From Phycisphaerae bacterium (GTDB lineage Bacteria; Planctomycetota; Phycisphaerae; JAAYCJ01), in assembly GCA_012514125.1 (NCBI GenBank), contig JAAZAW010000241.1, positions 1-6,661 of the forward strand: a DNA stretch of 6,661 bases, given 5' to 3'. Each line of letters opens with the position of its first letter. Within the stretch, counting starts at the first letter, position 1. The translations under genes were made by a program, and so were the position numbers. Positions 1-5,299 of this stretch are shown piece after piece. The notes below the pieces were generated by a model. The model was not told the origin of the DNA. It made no database searches and saw only the letters and a program-made list of their open reading frames with translations.

Positions 1-162
1 AGCCGGAAATTTGCATTTTTAAAATCATGTGACATCTTTAAGGGTGTAAGGAGCGACACAAAAATCGCTCAAAGTTAAAAACTCAATAGCCGATCAAATC
101 ACGGAAGCACGGGCAACCCCCAAACTTCCAACTTCTAACTCCCAACTTCCAACTCTTTACAA
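1..162. other. Leader region upstream of the first gene, with weak hairpin and AACTTCC tract
   Basis: No convincing gene is visible. One forward frame is open from base 1 to a TAA at 76-78 (25 codons), so the tail of a truncated upstream gene is possible but unsupported. A short inverted repeat, GAGCGA at 51-56 and TCGCTC at 65-70, could form a 6-bp hairpin with an 8-nt A-rich loop. It lacks a following T run, so it is not a clear terminator. From 114 to 164 the + strand contains no G and carries AACTTCC-like units (about 124-155), the same family seen at 4650-4720 (inverted), 5104-5299 and the window end. Confidence 0.5.
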
Positions 163-174
163 TTGGACTCTACT

Positions 175-705
175 ATGTCAACATCGGCTCTGAAACTAAA
201 AACCTTCCAACGTAACCGGAACGAATCCTTCGATGCTTCCTCCGGGCCTGAAACCTCCCTCCACACGCAGCATGGTCAGCTTGATTCGTCCCCACCTGCC
301 TCACCAGCGTCAACGAGTCAGTTCGACTGTCGGTCCATCCAACCAGGCTCGATCAACGATGATTCCGATTTGCCGGCTATCATTCGAAAAATCCGAAATC
401 ATCAACACGTCGACCTGACCATGCTGCGGCTCTCCTTCCGAAAACTCATCACCCCCGATCGATCCCTGAACCACCCTCTCGAAAGCGAACTTCGCGACCT
501 CTCCTGCTCCGAATTCAGCAACCTCGTCTCCGCCGTCTCCCGACTCCACGACTCCGAACGTGAAACCCTCGGCATCAAACCGCCCGTCCCCATTGAGGAT
601 AAAGATAAAAATGAAATCGACAAACTTAAAGCTCTCGCTCTCACCGAACTCATCGACTTCTGCCGCCAGGAAGGAATTATGCCTCCGGATACATCGCAAA
701 TATAA
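175..705 (+). CDS. Unassigned protein in the small-terminase position
   Basis: This 176-residue protein is not recognised from its sequence. The ATG at 175 is preferred over the upstream TTG at 163 because it has a GGA nine bases upstream, the same spacing style as the other phage genes here. The first 60 or so residues are rich in Ser, Pro and Gln and look disordered. From about residue 64 it becomes helical, with a charged stretch (IIRKIRNHQHVDLTMLRLSF) and a later segment reading LRDLSCSEFSNLVSAVSRLH, then a Lys/Asp/Glu-rich tail. It lies directly upstream of the large terminase, where Mu-like phages often carry the small terminase subunit, which binds DNA and regulates packaging. That role is inferred from position only. 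Codons in the first third are less C-biased than in the rest. Its 3' end overlaps the start region of the terminase frame. Confidence 0.7.
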   Translation: MSTSALKLKTFQRNRNESFDASSGPETSLHTQHGQLDSSPPASPASTSQFDCRSIQPGSINDDSDLPAIIRKIRNHQHVDLTMLRLSFRKLITPDRSLNHPLESELRDLSCSEFSNLVSAVSRLHDSERETLGIKPPVPIEDKDKNEIDKLKALALTELIDFCRQEGIMPPDTSQI

Positions 706-1324
706 ACTCAAAAAATCCCTCTTCCTCGAAATCGCCCGACGCGACCCCTGGACCTTCCTCACCCAATTCTGCTACACCCTCGACTCCCACGACAGGCTCG
801 CCCCCGTCAAGCTCTTTCCCAACCGAATATACCTCCGGGAACTCACCCGCCTCTGGCTCACACACCCCCTCATCGTCATCGCAAAGTCCCGACAAATGAT
901 GGCCACCTGGCTCTTCGTCTGCCTCTACCTCTGGCAAGCCCTCAACACACCAGGACGCCTCATCTTCCTCCAATCCAAACGAGAAGAAGACGCCATCGGA
1001 AACGCCAATGCCGCCACAGGCCTCCTGGGCCGAACCCGCTTCGTCCTCGACCGCCTCCCCGACGAATTAAAACCTACCTTCAAAGCCACCGTCAACAAAA
1101 TCGAGTTCCCCAACAACTCCACCATCTGGGCCATCCCTCAAGGACCCGACATCCTCCGCCAGCACACCGCCTCTGCCATCCTCTCCGACGAAATGGCCTT
1201 CCAATATCAAGCCGAGGACGCCTACACCGCCGCCTTTCCCACCATCGAAAACGGAGGCCAGTTCACCGCCCTCTCCACCGCCAACCCAGGCTTCTTCCAA
1301 AAACTCTACGAAGACAAATTATGA
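611..1324 (+). CDS. Phage terminase large subunit, N-terminal ATPase half (split gene)
   Basis: This is the ATPase motor half of a phage terminase large subunit, which packages DNA into the procapsid. A divergent Walker A is KSRQMMATW (884-910), like the K/R-x-R-Q-x-x-x-[ST] form of terminases. Next come LQSKREEDA, a Walker B acidic pair in ILSDE (1178-1192), and a motif III-like ALSTAN before NPGFFQKLYEDKL. The frame then stops at TGA 1322-1324, where AT-rich DNA begins, so the nuclease domain is missing; it resumes at 2485. Together the halves total about 500 residues, normal for this class, so little seems lost. The start is uncertain. ATG 611 is the nearest in-frame ATG, but residues before about 683 look like an out-of-frame reading of the upstream gene; homology-like sequence begins at LRIHRKYKLKKS. 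An upstream in-frame ATG lies at 560. The gene may be inactive unless the halves associate. Confidence 0.82.
   Translation: MKSTNLKLSLSPNSSTSAARKELCLRIHRKYKLKKSLFLEIARRDPWTFLTQFCYTLDSHDRLAPVKLFPNRIYLRELTRLWLTHPLIVIAKSRQMMATWLFVCLYLWQALNTPGRLIFLQSKREEDAIGNANAATGLLGRTRFVLDRLPDELKPTFKATVNKIEFPNNSTIWAIPQGPDILRQHTASAILSDEMAFQYQAEDAYTAAFPTIENGGQFTALSTANPGFFQKLYEDKL
668..681 (+). promoter_or_regulatory. Strong ribosome site before an ATG in the wrong frame for the terminase
   Basis: AGGAAGGA at 668-675 is followed by ATG at 679-681, the best ribosome site near the terminase start. This ATG is in the frame of the upstream gene and leads only to its last eight residues. The terminase frame is offset by one base. 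Removing one base just after the ATG (the CC at 682-683) would make it read M-L-R-I-H-R-K-Y and run straight into the terminase. This may be the original terminase start, disabled by a one-base change, or an assembly error. Confidence 0.5.
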
Positions 1325-1352
1325 TTAATAAAAGATACTCATGTTTTTTCTG

Positions 1353-1381
1353 TTGAGTTCAACTTACGAATATGCTAGAAT
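1353..1381 (+). promoter_or_regulatory. Predicted sigma70-type promoter with extended -10
   Basis: TTGAGT (1353-1358) and TAGAAT (1376-1381) are separated by exactly 17 bases, and the -10 is preceded by TGC (1373-1375), an extended -10. The -35 matches the consensus at its TTGA core and the -10 at five of six bases. Transcription would begin near 1388, about 80 bases before the first cassette gene. The -35 lies inside a perfect 12-bp palindrome, GTTGA-GT-TCAAC (1352-1363), which could be an operator; that is speculative. Confidence 0.5.
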
Positions 1382-1470
1382 TATCTGGAAAGTTTGATTT
1401 AAGGCTTTTGAAGTTTCAAACGATATTATATTAAATGTAGAAGTTATTCTGTTTCACGATTGGTTAAAAA

Positions 1471-1842
1471 ATGATTGCGGAAGAAAAAGACATAAATCTT
1501 TACGACGATTTGAACCAGGAAGATGAGATGAAAACATCTTATGGGAGCGTACAAAAATTTTATGCCCCCACACTCTTGGCTGCGATTATGGGACGTCCCT
1601 GTCCACATCAAAAATTGAGCAATGACATCGAGCTGCTCAAAAAAACATCCACATTGCTTAATGAAACTATACGGGAAAATATTTTGACCCAAGAAGAAGC
1701 AAATGCCATTATCAAGTTTATGACCGAAAAGTTTGTTGAACGACGTTTCGATCATATTTTGAGTAATATTTTGGATACAGAAACTCAAGATGAATACAAC
1801 TTTAGAGCAGTGGGGGGACTTTGCACATGGAAGAAGAAGTAA
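1471..1842 (+). CDS. Small helical protein, first gene of the cassette (unknown function)
   Basis: This protein of up to 123 residues is not recognised. It has no signal peptide or membrane segment, so a cytoplasmic location is likely. The first 19 residues are acidic (EEKDINLYDDLNQEDE). A small segment, FYAPTLLAAIMGRPCPHQ, is followed by two predicted amphipathic helices, roughly residues 50-70 and 73-101; the second reads TQEEANAIIKFMTEKFVERR. A positively charged WKKK ends it. ATG 1471 has only a weak ribosome site. ATG 1528, in the same frame, has AGGAAG five bases upstream and would give 104 residues without the acidic leader, so the true start may be there. It overlaps the next gene by 16 bases, indicating translational coupling and joint function. 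Codon use is A/T-rich, unlike the phage genes around it. Confidence 0.65.
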   Translation: MIAEEKDINLYDDLNQEDEMKTSYGSVQKFYAPTLLAAIMGRPCPHQKLSNDIELLKKTSTLLNETIRENILTQEEANAIIKFMTEKFVERRFDHILSNILDTETQDEYNFRAVGGLCTWKKK

Positions 1843-2285
1843 CAAAACCCAATACCAACCTTTCACATCAAAATTTAGACTCTCCTCAAAACTCCACTCC
1901 TGATGATGTTCAAAATGCGTTTCAAAAGGTGGTCGAGAAAAAGCCTGAAAAAGCATTGGAGATGATGCAGGTTATGATGGCAGGTATGACATCTTCAGAA
2001 AACCCTCTTCACAATAAGATTAATGAAGAACATGTAACGAAAATCATTGATCTCACGTCAAAACACGACGAAAGACAATATGATCTTTGTAAGAGAAATC
2101 AAGACAATGAAAGATTAAACCAATGGCAATTACTAATTGTATTTGGTTTGGTTTTTGTTCTGATTGCTATCATTCTGTTCTTATATAGAGACCAACCTGC
2201 CGTCTTGGTTCCGATTCTAACCGGAGTTGGAGGATTAGTTTCCGGCTTTATTGGTGGATTCGGTTACGGAAAAAGTCGAAAATAA
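1827..2285 (+). CDS. Small two-helix membrane protein, second gene of the cassette
   Basis: This 152-residue protein is predicted to sit in the inner membrane. The ATG at 1827 is chosen over the TTG at 1821 because a GGGGGG run (1812-1817) lies at suitable distance. Residues 1-100 are polar: an Asn/Ser/Thr-rich start, then charged helices including EKKPEKALEMMQVMMAG and the segment HDERQYDLCKRNQDNERLNQ, which could form a coiled coil. Two hydrophobic segments follow: about 101-119 (QLLIVFGLVFVLIAIILFL), then a short RDQP turn, then about 125-147 with a glycine-rich GVGGLVSGFIGGFGYGKSRK end. The layout of a long charged cytoplasmic part and a C-terminal hairpin resembles small DUF2335-like membrane proteins, but I cannot assign the family with certainty. 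Glycine spacing in the second helix suggests helix packing or oligomers. Function is unknown; a cell-surface, exclusion or defence role is possible for prophage cargo. Confidence 0.68.
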   Translation: MEEEVTKPNTNLSHQNLDSPQNSTPDDVQNAFQKVVEKKPEKALEMMQVMMAGMTSSENPLHNKINEEHVTKIIDLTSKHDERQYDLCKRNQDNERLNQWQLLIVFGLVFVLIAIILFLYRDQPAVLVPILTGVGGLVSGFIGGFGYGKSRK

Positions 2286-2386
2286 GACTGACACTTCATC
2301 TAATCCTTACTGCCATTCCCGCGAAGACCCGAATCCATCTTGTCTTAAAGAGACGCGACCGTAAGGGAGCGTGTTCTTCTCAACCG

Positions 2387-2420
2387 CCAGAAACGGCTCC
2401 AGCCGTTTGACAATCCTCTT
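2387..2420 (+). repeat. Dispersed hairpin repeat, copy 1
   Basis: AAACGGCT (2391-2398) and AGCCGTTT (2401-2408) form an 8-bp stem with a two-base apex. GACAATCCTCTT and further T residues follow. The 34-base unit recurs at 6613-6646 with two differences, one in the loop and one at the base of the stem. The T-rich run at 2417-2424 follows the stem after about ten bases, so it is at best a weak terminator for the cassette genes. Confidence 0.7.
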
Positions 2421-2428
2421 TTTTCAAC

Positions 2429-2463
2429 GTTGAGCGTTCGATGTTGAATGTTCGACGTTCGCC
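2429..2463 (+). repeat. Five-unit heptamer tandem repeat
   Basis: Five consecutive 7-base units each begin with GTT. GTTGA-type units (2429, 2443) alternate with GTTCG-type units (2436, 2450, 2457), giving a 14-base higher-order period. The array ends nine bases before the ribosome site of the downstream terminase half. It has no visible coding meaning. Confidence 0.6.
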
Positions 2464-2471
2464 TTTTCCTT

Positions 2472-2487
2472 CGAGGAACTCCTTATG
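2472..2487 (+). promoter_or_regulatory. Ribosome site for the terminase nuclease half
   Basis: CGAGGA (2472-2477) lies seven bases before ATG 2485, the same style as the other phage starts in the window. It means the C-terminal terminase half can be translated on its own after the insertion. Whether it existed before the split or came with the cassette tail cannot be told. Confidence 0.55.
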
Positions 2488-3354
2488 CCTCTCGAATTAA
2501 AAAAATGCACCTCAGGCTTCCTCGCCGTCCGCCTCCACTACTCCATCGACCCCGACCTCTGGCCGCCTGACCGAATCGCCGCCATCCGAGCCGCCATCCC
2601 AGGCTGGCGATGGAACAAAGAATACGAAATCGACTTCTCCGCTCGCAGCGGAAGAAAGGTCTACGATGCCTTCGACCCTCTCGTCCACATCCTCCCCACC
2701 GCCCCGTTCGACCTTTCCGAAGCCCTCCGATACAAAGCCATCGATCATGGCCGACGAAACCCAACCGCCTGCCTCTGGTTCGCCGAACACAAACCCTCCA
2801 ACACCGTCTACTTCTACCGGGAATACTACCGCCCCGACGCCACCATCGCAGAACATTGCCGTAACATCCTCGCTAAGGAGACCCCAAATGAAACCCGCTT
2901 CACGCTCATCGACCCATCCACACACCGCCGTCTCGACAACGCAAACACCACCATCGCCGACGAATACGCCCGTCATGGCCTGCACACCATCCCCGCCGAC
3001 AACAACCTCGCCGCCGGCATCGAAACCGTCACCGCCGCCCTCGTCGCATCGCTCGCCCGATGGTCCTTCGAACACACTCAGCCACACACCTGGTTCAAAG
3101 ACCGTCTCTTCGCCACCGACACCCTCACCGATCTCGCCAAAACCCAAGCCGTCTATTTCCATCCCTCCATGACCAACACCATTCGCGAACTCACCAATCT
3201 CTCCTGGGACTCAACCGCCGACGACGCCCCCGACAAATCCCTCTGCGAGCAAATCACCCAGGTAGACGACCACGCCGCCGACGCTGTCCGTTACGCCCTC
3301 CGGCGCCCCTACGCCCGCACCGCTCTAATCCGCACCAACCTCAAAAAAATCTAA
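2485..3354 (+). CDS. Phage terminase large subunit, C-terminal nuclease half (split gene)
   Basis: This 289-residue frame is the RNase H-like nuclease domain that cuts phage DNA at packaging, separated from its ATPase half (611-1324) by the cassette. Family features in order: WNKEYEIDF (residues 43-51), a linker leading into the nuclease fold; AIDHG (85-89), whose Asp87 fits the first metal-binding acid; LIDPST (141-146), with Asp143; and DDHAADAVRYAL (261-272), the typical C-terminal terminase motif supplying the last acids. No Walker motifs are present, so it cannot power packaging alone. It starts MPLELKKCTSGF and has its own ribosome site. Codons are strongly C-ending like the portal and ATPase half, with no stops or frame damage, so the split is recent or both halves remain under selection. 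The portal gene follows after 116 bases. Confidence 0.85.
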   Translation: MPLELKKCTSGFLAVRLHYSIDPDLWPPDRIAAIRAAIPGWRWNKEYEIDFSARSGRKVYDAFDPLVHILPTAPFDLSEALRYKAIDHGRRNPTACLWFAEHKPSNTVYFYREYYRPDATIAEHCRNILAKETPNETRFTLIDPSTHRRLDNANTTIADEYARHGLHTIPADNNLAAGIETVTAALVASLARWSFEHTQPHTWFKDRLFATDTLTDLAKTQAVYFHPSMTNTIRELTNLSWDSTADDAPDKSLCEQITQVDDHAADAVRYALRRPYARTALIRTNLKKI

Positions 3355-3359
3355 CGTAG

Positions 3360-3377
3360 GGTACGTCTCGACGCACC
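3360..3377 (+). repeat. Palindromic hairpin just after the terminase stop
   Basis: GGTACGTC and GACGCACC form an 8-position stem with one mismatch and a TC apex, beginning five bases after the stop codon. It resembles short REP-like palindromes of the GGGTGCGTC...GACGCACC type found between genes in many genomes. No T run follows, so it is more likely an RNA-stabilising hairpin or repeat than a terminator. Confidence 0.5.
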
Positions 3378-3460
3378 ATCTTCTCTCCAATCGTTTGACA
3401 TTCTTTCTTTTCCTGACTTCCTCGACTCTTCCAGACTCATAGACTTCTTCGACTTCCACA
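3378..3460 (+). repeat. Pyrimidine-rich leader with GACTTC units before the portal gene
   Basis: The spacer is mostly C and T. From 3415 to 3456 GACT recurs every 8-10 bases (3415, 3424, 3434, 3442, 3451), a degenerate tandem of about nine bases. AAGGA (3461-3465) follows directly and serves as the portal ribosome site, five bases from the ATG. No promoter stands out. Confidence 0.45.
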
Positions 3461-3470
3461 AAGGACCACC

Positions 3471-4649
3471 ATGTCGCTAAAAATCAAACTAAAATCCCTC
3501 TTCGCCAAACCCTCTTCAACGCTCCTCACCGAATTCGACACCATCGCCCGGCGCAGCGACTTCTTCCAATCCATCATCCACAACATCCTCGAGAACCCCG
3601 ACGACGTCCTCGCCCGATACGCACCCTCCGAGGGCATCGACCTCTACCGAAAAATGGAATCCTCCGACCCCGTCATCGCCTCCGCCCTCACCACACGCCG
3701 GGCCGCCCTCGTCAATCGATCCTGGTCCATCCAACCCAACCACGCCGACCCCCAAATCGTCGATTTCGTCCAACAGCTCTTTGACAATCTCACCAACCTG
3801 CCCCAAATCATCGACGACGCCCTGGGCGCTCTGGTCACAGGCTTCGTCCCCCTCGAACTCTTCTGGACCGTCAAAAACGACCGCTGGCTCGTCGAAAAAA
3901 TCGTCGCCCGAGACCCCGCCCGCTATTGCTTCGATGCCGAAAACCGCCTGCGGCTGCTCTCCCGCCAAAACCCCTTCGACGGCGAACCCGTCCCACCCCT
4001 CAAATTCATCGTCCATCGCCATCGCGGCTCCGACGACAACCCCTATGGCCGAAGCATCCTCAAATCCCTCTATTGGCCGACCACCTTCTCCCGCGCAGGC
4101 TGGAAATGGTGGGCCACCGCCATCGAAAAATACGGCATGCCCATCATCACCGCCGCCTTCCCAAACTCCGCCTCCGCCGACGACCAATCCCGTTTCGAAC
4201 AATTCGTCCAATCCCTCCAGGCCCACTCCTGGTCCGTCGTCCCCGAAGGTTTCACCATCGACCTCCACGAAACCAAACACGCCACCGGCGACGACTACCT
4301 CCCATTCCTCCAATACGCCGATACCAAAAAATTCCAGGTCATCCTGGGCCAGAATCTCACCGCCGAAACCGCCAAAACAGGCTCACGCGCCCAAGCCCAG
4401 GTCCACAACGAAGTCCGACACGACATCACCCTCGCCGACTCTGCCAACCTCGCCGCCACCTTCAACGATCAGCTTATCAAAAACGCCGTCTCCTTAAACT
4501 TCTCTTACCGGGGTCCGCTCCCAAAATTCAAAATCAACACCGCCCCTGCCGCCGACCTCGAAACGCTCGCAAAAACCTATGACATCCTCGCCAAGCACCT
4601 CCCCATCTCCGAACGTTTCCTCCGCGACACTTTCCAAATTACAGAATGA
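3471..4649 (+). CDS. Mu gp29-like portal protein (DUF935)
   Basis: This 392-residue protein is the predicted portal, the ring at the capsid vertex through which terminase pumps DNA. Recognisable DUF935 features in order: the N-terminal DPVIASALTTRRAALVNRSW region (residues 66-85); a helix with GALVTGFVPLELFW (119-132); FIVHRHRG then NPYGRSILKSLYWP (190-203); EKYGMPI (219-225); and the conserved ILGQNLTAET followed by GSRAQAQVHNEVR (304-316). It is shorter than Mu gp29 (about 510 residues) but ends in a natural-looking PISERFLRDTF segment, so I see no truncation. The start at ATG 3471 has AAGGA five bases upstream. Codon bias matches the terminase halves and the protease. In Mu the next gene is the F-like head morphogenesis protein. 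Here a four-helix-bundle insert and then the protease follow, so that gene is absent or elsewhere. Confidence 0.9.
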   Translation: MSLKIKLKSLFAKPSSTLLTEFDTIARRSDFFQSIIHNILENPDDVLARYAPSEGIDLYRKMESSDPVIASALTTRRAALVNRSWSIQPNHADPQIVDFVQQLFDNLTNLPQIIDDALGALVTGFVPLELFWTVKNDRWLVEKIVARDPARYCFDAENRLRLLSRQNPFDGEPVPPLKFIVHRHRGSDDNPYGRSILKSLYWPTTFSRAGWKWWATAIEKYGMPIITAAFPNSASADDQSRFEQFVQSLQAHSWSVVPEGFTIDLHETKHATGDDYLPFLQYADTKKFQVILGQNLTAETAKTGSRAQAQVHNEVRHDITLADSANLAATFNDQLIKNAVSLNFSYRGPLPKFKINTAPAADLETLAKTYDILAKHLPISERFLRDTFQITE

Positions 4650-4729
4650 AAAGTTGAGAAAGTTGAAGAAGTTAGTTAGAAGTTGGGGAAGTTAAAAAAA
4701 GTTGTGGAAGTTGGTTGGTGGTAGGTTTA
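4650..4729 (-). repeat. Left arm of inverted repeat flanking the four-helix-bundle gene (C-free)
   Basis: This segment begins right after the portal stop and holds GTTGAAG/AGTTGGGG-type units. The + strand has no C from 4643 to 4729. It is a degraded reverse-complement copy of the AACTTCC array on the other side of the gene. Bases 4675-4697 are a perfect 23-base inverted match to 5100-5122, and 4671-4693 match the variant third array unit equally well. A transcript could pair the two arms into a long stem with the gene in the loop. Confidence 0.75.
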
Positions 4730-4739
4730 CTATGTCGTT

Positions 4740-5105
4740 ATGAAAATTACCTGCTTTGAAGATATTATTGCATGGCAGAAATCCCGCTCATTAGTGAGCA
4801 AAATTTATGCAGTTTCTGAGAAGGGTATGTTTGGAAAAGACTGGGGGTTGCGTGATCAGATTCGTCGATCTGTTTTGTCAATTCCTGCAAATATTGCAGA
4901 AGGATTTGCCCGCAGCGGGAATCGTGAGTTTGCTCGTTTTCTTTCCATTTCCAACGGTTCGCTTTCTGAAACAAAAAGTCATCTTTATATTGCCTTGGAT
5001 TTGAAATATATCAGTCAACCGCAATTCAATTCATTTGTCGATGATCTCAATGAAATTCAAAGAATGATCAAAGCCTTCGAAGATTATTTGAAAACCCGCT
5101 TTTAA
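4740..5105 (+). CDS. Four-helix-bundle protein, 23S rRNA intervening-sequence type
   Basis: This 121-residue protein belongs to the four-helix-bundle family first seen inside intervening sequences of 23S rRNA (TIGR02436/PF05635); the length is typical. Diagnostic segments are FEDIIAWQKSRSLV (residues 6-19), RDQIRRSVLSIPANIAEGFAR (38-58), REFARFLSISNGSLSETKSH (62-81) and a final amphipathic helix around NEIQRMIKAFEDYL. No catalytic residues are known; family members form small oligomers with basic surfaces, and the cellular role is unclear. The relative Avd serves diversity-generating retroelements, but no reverse transcriptase or template repeat is visible here. Codons are A/T-ending, unlike the flanking portal and protease genes, showing foreign origin. 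The ATG at 4740 has only a weak GGTAGG-like site upstream. The stop codon at 5103-5105 overlaps the first base pair of the right repeat array, so gene and repeats form one unit. Confidence 0.9.
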   Translation: MKITCFEDIIAWQKSRSLVSKIYAVSEKGMFGKDWGLRDQIRRSVLSIPANIAEGFARSGNREFARFLSISNGSLSETKSHLYIALDLKYISQPQFNSFVDDLNEIQRMIKAFEDYLKTRF

Positions 5106-5299
5106 CTTCCCCAACTTCTAACCAACCAACTTCTTTCAACTTTTTCCAACTTCCCCAACTTCTAACCAACCAACTTCTTTCAACTTTTTCCAACTTCCCC
5201 AACTTCTAACTAACCAACTTCTTTCAACTTTTTCCAACTTCCCCAACTTCTAACCAACCAACTTCTTTCAACTTTTTTTCAACTTTTTCCAACTTCCCC
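5104..5299 (+). repeat. 44-bp tandem array, G-free right arm
   Basis: Four consecutive units start at 5104, 5148, 5192 and 5236, each beginning AACTTCCCC and ending CAACTTTTTCC. Units 1 and 2 are identical; unit 3 has one change in its middle (TAACTAACC); unit 4 carries an 11-base local duplication of the CAACTTTTT end. A fifth partial unit (AACTTCCCC) runs to 5299. No G occurs on the + strand from 5104 to 5302. The array ends four bases before ACCTCC and just ahead of the protease ribosome site (5301-5305). Each unit is itself made of AACTT-based subrepeats. Confidence 0.92.

Larger units (their letters stand above)
1325..2484. other. Moron-like cassette splitting the terminase gene
   Basis: This stretch of about 1.16 kb separates the two terminase halves. 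It is visibly richer in A and T than the flanking genes and uses A/T-ending codons, so it has a different origin. It holds an extended -10 promoter at its left end, two overlapping small genes on the + strand, and a right-hand tail (2286-2484) made of dispersed intergenic repeats. No transposase, integrase, homing endonuclease or reverse transcriptase is present, and I see no terminal inverted repeats. A TTATG occurs at both edges (1319-1323 and 2483-2487). It could be a five-base target duplication, but joining on it does not restore the frame exactly. The pattern of own promoter, foreign composition and phage flanks fits a moron, that is, cargo carried by a prophage. Confidence 0.6.
2286..2484. 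repeat. Gene-free tail of the cassette made of dispersed mini-repeats
   Basis: No gene is visible. From left to right there is CATTCCCGCG at 2314-2323, the start of a degraded copy of the palindromic repeat found intact at 6592-6616. Next is an imperfect palindrome around GCGACCGTAAGGGAGCG (2355-2371), then a hairpin repeat shared with the window end (2387-2420), and a heptamer tandem array (2429-2463). These look like chromosomal intergenic repeats rather than phage sequence, suggesting the cassette was acquired with neighbouring chromosomal DNA. Confidence 0.6.

Noticed and set aside
2391..2424. Intrinsic terminator after the cassette genes
   Set aside because: The stem is only 8 bp and the T run begins about ten bases after it. 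The second copy (6618-6646) has no T run, so it is primarily a dispersed repeat.
1325..2484. Group I or group II intron or an intein in the terminase gene
   Set aside because: I cannot find group I core elements, a group II domain V, a homing endonuclease, a maturase or intein splice motifs. Both halves have separate stop and start codons, and the insert has its own promoter.
1319..2487. TTATG at both cassette edges as a target-site duplication
   Set aside because: Five-base matches arise easily by chance, joining on it leaves the frame one base off, and no terminal inverted repeats or transposase are present. It is mentioned in the cassette entry but not called.
2512..3162. Long reverse-strand open frames opposite the terminase, portal and protease genes, and Pro/Ser/Arg-rich forward shadow frames
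   Set aside because: They arise from the strong C-ending codon bias of the true genes, have low-complexity Gly/Asp/Val or Pro/Ser/Arg composition, and show no family motifs.
5104..5299. CRISPR array
   Set aside because: Units are contiguous without unique spacers, lack G entirely, and no cas genes are near.
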